Shown one piece after another: positions 6,261 through 7,321 of a stretch of DNA of 7,321 nt. Source of the DNA: JAKOQB01 sp036824465 (GTDB taxonomy: Bacteria > Pseudomonadota > Gammaproteobacteria > Burkholderiales > Burkholderiaceae_F); NCBI GenBank assembly GCA_036824465.1, contig DAITAC010000148.1:1-7321 (forward strand), read 5' to 3'. Both the position numbers and the translations under genes were made by a program. The notes beneath the pieces were generated by a model. It saw only the letters and a list, made by a program, of their open reading frames with translations, had not been told where the DNA came from and did no database searches. How positions within the stretch are numbered: position 1 is the first letter of the stretch; each line of letters starts with the position of its first letter.

Positions 6261-6650
6261 ATGCCGAGCGTGCTCATCTCCGTTCGCAAGCGCTGGCCGC
6301 TGGACAAGCGGCGCGCGATCATCGAGGCGGTCCATCAGGCACTGGTCGACGGCATCCTGATCCCGCAGACAGACCGCACCTTGCGCCTGCAGGAATTCGA
6401 CCCGGAGGACTTCGCGGTCTCGCGCGGCAAGAGCGAAAACTTCACGCTGATCGAGATCGACGTGTTTGCCGGTCGTTCGCTGACTGCGAAGCGGCGGCTT
6501 TACAAATGCGTGGTCGAGAATCTCGGTGCGCTGGGCATCCGCGCCAAGGACGTGAAAGTCGTTCTGCGCGAAATTCCGCGTGAAAACTGGGGAATCAGTG
6601 GCGGCGTGCCCGCCTCGGACGTCGATCTGGGATTCAAGATCAACATATAG
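6261..6650 (+). CDS. Tautomerase-superfamily protein, MSAD-like (Tautomerase_2)
   Basis: Small enzyme of 129 residues in the tautomerase superfamily, whose members use an N-terminal proline as acid/base. I chose the ATG at 6261 because it gives Met-Pro (MPSVLISVRK), so Met removal exposes Pro1. An alternative TTG at 6252 would place the proline inside the chain. Counting Pro as 1, Asp37 sits in IPQTDR, matching Asp37 of malonate semialdehyde decarboxylase (VPPTDR). Further family signals are FAGRSLTAKR (68-77), a helix ending RRLYKCVVENL, VVLREIPRENWGISGG and a hydrophobic end. Of the two active-site arginines of MSAD (Arg73, Arg75) only the second has an equivalent (Arg71 here); the first aligns with Ala69. 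So decarboxylase activity is uncertain. The gene begins 5 nt after the GST stop and lacks a strong ribosome-binding site, suggesting coupled translation. Alignment to MSAD is from memory. Confidence 0.9.
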   Translation: MPSVLISVRKRWPLDKRRAIIEAVHQALVDGILIPQTDRTLRLQEFDPEDFAVSRGKSENFTLIEIDVFAGRSLTAKRRLYKCVVENLGALGIRAKDVKVVLREIPRENWGISGGVPASDVDLGFKINI

Positions 6651-6671
6651 TGCCCGCCACTGCTGACTGAA

Positions 6672-7121
6672 CTACTGCAGCGGTTCCTTGAGCAGGTGCG
6701 CAAACGGCATCGGCACGACGTTGATGCCCTCTTCCACAAGCGCGGCCGCTTCATCTTTCGACGTCACGCCGCGGATGCCGCGCTCCTCGACTTCCTTGTA
6801 GTGAATGCGGCGTGCTTCTTCGGCGAATCGTTCACCGACGTCCTCGGTGTTGGCCGCGATTTCCCGCGCCATTTTCACGAACAAGGCCTGCATCTGCGCC
6901 GGGGTCGGCATTGCAGCCTGCTGCATCGTGGCTTTCTCCGGTGCAGCAACGCCGGTTGCCAGATAAGGAGCGGAAAGCGCCTTGGTCACCACATTCGTAC
7001 CGCACAGCGGACATGACAGCTGTCCGTTGGCGTGTTGCGCCTCATAGTCGTCGGACGAACCGAACCAGCCCTCGAACGAGTGGCCGTTGTCGCAGTTCAG
7101 ATTGAAGACCTTCAACGCCAT
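6672..7121 (-). CDS. DUF1178 family protein, zinc-ribbon-like
   Basis: A 149-residue cytoplasmic protein of unknown function that matches the DUF1178 family in length and motifs. The N-terminus (MALKVFNLNCDNGHSFEGWF) supplies Cys10 and His14, and SCPLCG supplies Cys37 and Cys40. This makes a likely zinc-ribbon site, followed by VVTKALSAPYLATG. After a low-complexity Ala/Gln/Pro linker (about 60-75), a helical part contains MAREIAANTEDVGERFAEEA, then RRIHYKEVEERGIRG and the conserved end EEGINVVPMPF. The open frame extends upstream to 7160, but that stretch is the 3' end of tRNA-Leu, so the ATG at 7121 is the start. Only 12 nt separate it from the mature tRNA end, and the ribosome-binding site there is weak (GAGAG). 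Co-transcription with the tRNAs is therefore likely. It converges with the tautomerase gene, with 21 nt between the stops and no obvious terminator. Confidence 0.92.
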   Translation of the reverse strand: MALKVFNLNCDNGHSFEGWFGSSDDYEAQHANGQLSCPLCGTNVVTKALSAPYLATGVAAPEKATMQQAAMPTPAQMQALFVKMAREIAANTEDVGERFAEEARRIHYKEVEERGIRGVTSKDEAAALVEEGINVVPMPFAHLLKEPLQ

Positions 7122-7133
7122 CTCTCGTTTGAG

Positions 7134-7221
7134 TGCCGCGGGCCGGAATCGAACCGGCATGCTTGCTTGCGCTTGCGGCGGATTTTAAGTCCGCTGTGTC
7201 TACCAGTTTCACCACCGCGGC
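7134..7221 (-). tRNA. tRNA-Leu (anticodon TAA)
   Basis: Complete 88-nt class II tRNA. The acceptor stem GCCGCGG pairs perfectly with CCGCGGC, with discriminator A73. The D-arm contains TGGTGAAACTGGTAGACA. The anticodon arm is GCGGA-CTTAAAA-TCCGC, anticodon TAA at 7187-7185. The T-arm is GCCGG-TTCGATT-CCGGC. The CCA end is not encoded (CTC follows A73). The 19-nt variable region (7177-7159) is built from GCAAGC-type units. It can fold as two G-C/C-G pairs, an AA/AA internal loop, two more pairs and a GCAA tetraloop. It lies 56 nt after tRNA-Cys and 12 nt before the DUF1178 start. Confidence 0.97.
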
Positions 7222-7241
7222 TCCGCCCGTCGTACCCACCC

Positions 7242-7255
7242 AGGCGTTCACGCCT
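7242..7255 (-). other. Small hairpin in the tRNA-Cys/tRNA-Leu spacer
   Basis: AGGCG (7242-7246) and CGCCT (7251-7255) form a 5-bp inverted repeat around a 4-nt loop in the 56-nt spacer between the two tRNAs. It could help tRNA processing or be chance. No T-run follows on either strand, so it is not a typical terminator. Confidence 0.25.
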
Positions 7256-7277
7256 TGCGGGATCTGCGGAAAAGAAC

Positions 7278-7321
7278 TGGAGGCGGGGGTCGGAATCGAA
7301 CCGGCGTACACGGATTTGCAG
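7278..7321 (-). tRNA. tRNA-Cys (anticodon GCA), 3' half
   Basis: The right edge cuts this gene in the anticodon loop. Visible are loop CTGCAAA (anticodon GCA, 7319-7317), the 3' anticodon stem TCCGT, the T-loop TTCGATT, acceptor 3' strand CCCCGCC, discriminator T73 and an encoded CCA (7280-7278). T73 together with GCA is the CysRS identity set. The T-stem GCCGG/CCGAC has a C-A mismatch at the second pair (7304 and 7290). It lies directly upstream of tRNA-Leu(TAA), the same Cys-Leu order as the Gly-Cys-Leu tRNA operon of E. coli; a tRNA-Gly may lie outside the window. Confidence 0.93.

Noticed and set aside
6651..6671. Bidirectional terminator between the tautomerase and DUF1178 genes
   Set aside because: The 21-nt spacer contains no stable inverted repeat or T-run.
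1..7321. CRISPR array, insertion sequence, prophage, toxin-antitoxin or defence system
   Set aside because: No spaced repeats, terminal inverted repeats, transposase, integrase or small paired genes were seen on either strand.

Overview
The window is high-GC proteobacterial DNA, most likely betaproteobacterial (Burkholderiales-like). The evidence is a TAXI-type TRAP transporter, a GST/acyl-CoA dehydrogenase gene set, a DUF1178 gene, and the neighbouring tRNA-Cys(GCA) and tRNA-Leu(TAA) genes. It is draft, probably metagenomic, sequence with two 100-N scaffold gaps (1091-1190 and 3753-3852), and each gap breaks a gene. The taxonomic call is an inference from gene content and GC.

Layout. Minus strand, 1-1764: a TRAP transporter operon, with a TAXI-family periplasmic solute-binding protein followed by a fused TRAP permease that runs off the left edge. 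Their stop and start overlap by one base. The first gap lies in the binding-protein gene and is flanked by an exact 55-bp duplication. Removing the Ns and one copy restores a perfect 316-residue frame, so the gap is an assembly artefact. Minus strand, about 1830-3244: a decaying zone. It holds a 5'-truncated, frameshifted SRPBCC (AHSA1-like) pseudogene, an intact exported SRPBCC protein joined to it by an ATGA overlap, and then what looks like a remnant of a BNR/WD40-like repeat protein with an in-frame amber codon. Minus strand, 3292-4244: a zinc-independent NADPH:quinone oxidoreductase whose nucleotide-binding core is lost in the second gap.

Plus strand, 4325-6650: a tight three-gene operon of acyl-CoA dehydrogenase (ACAD11-like), a YfcG-like glutathione S-transferase (GTG start) and an MSAD-like tautomerase starting with the catalytic Met-Pro. 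It diverges from the quinone oxidoreductase across 80 bp. Together these suggest uptake of an organic acid (TAXI/TRAP) next to CoA-thioester oxidation and handling of electrophilic or quinone-like intermediates; the substrate cannot be read from the sequence. Minus strand, 6672-7321: tRNA-Cys (3' half), tRNA-Leu and a DUF1178 zinc-ribbon-like gene, probably one transcript.

I found no CRISPR array, insertion sequence, phage gene or defence system, and no convincing new multi-gene system. The points most worth a second look are the two assembly gaps, the gene-decay zone, the tautomerase active site and the tRNA details.
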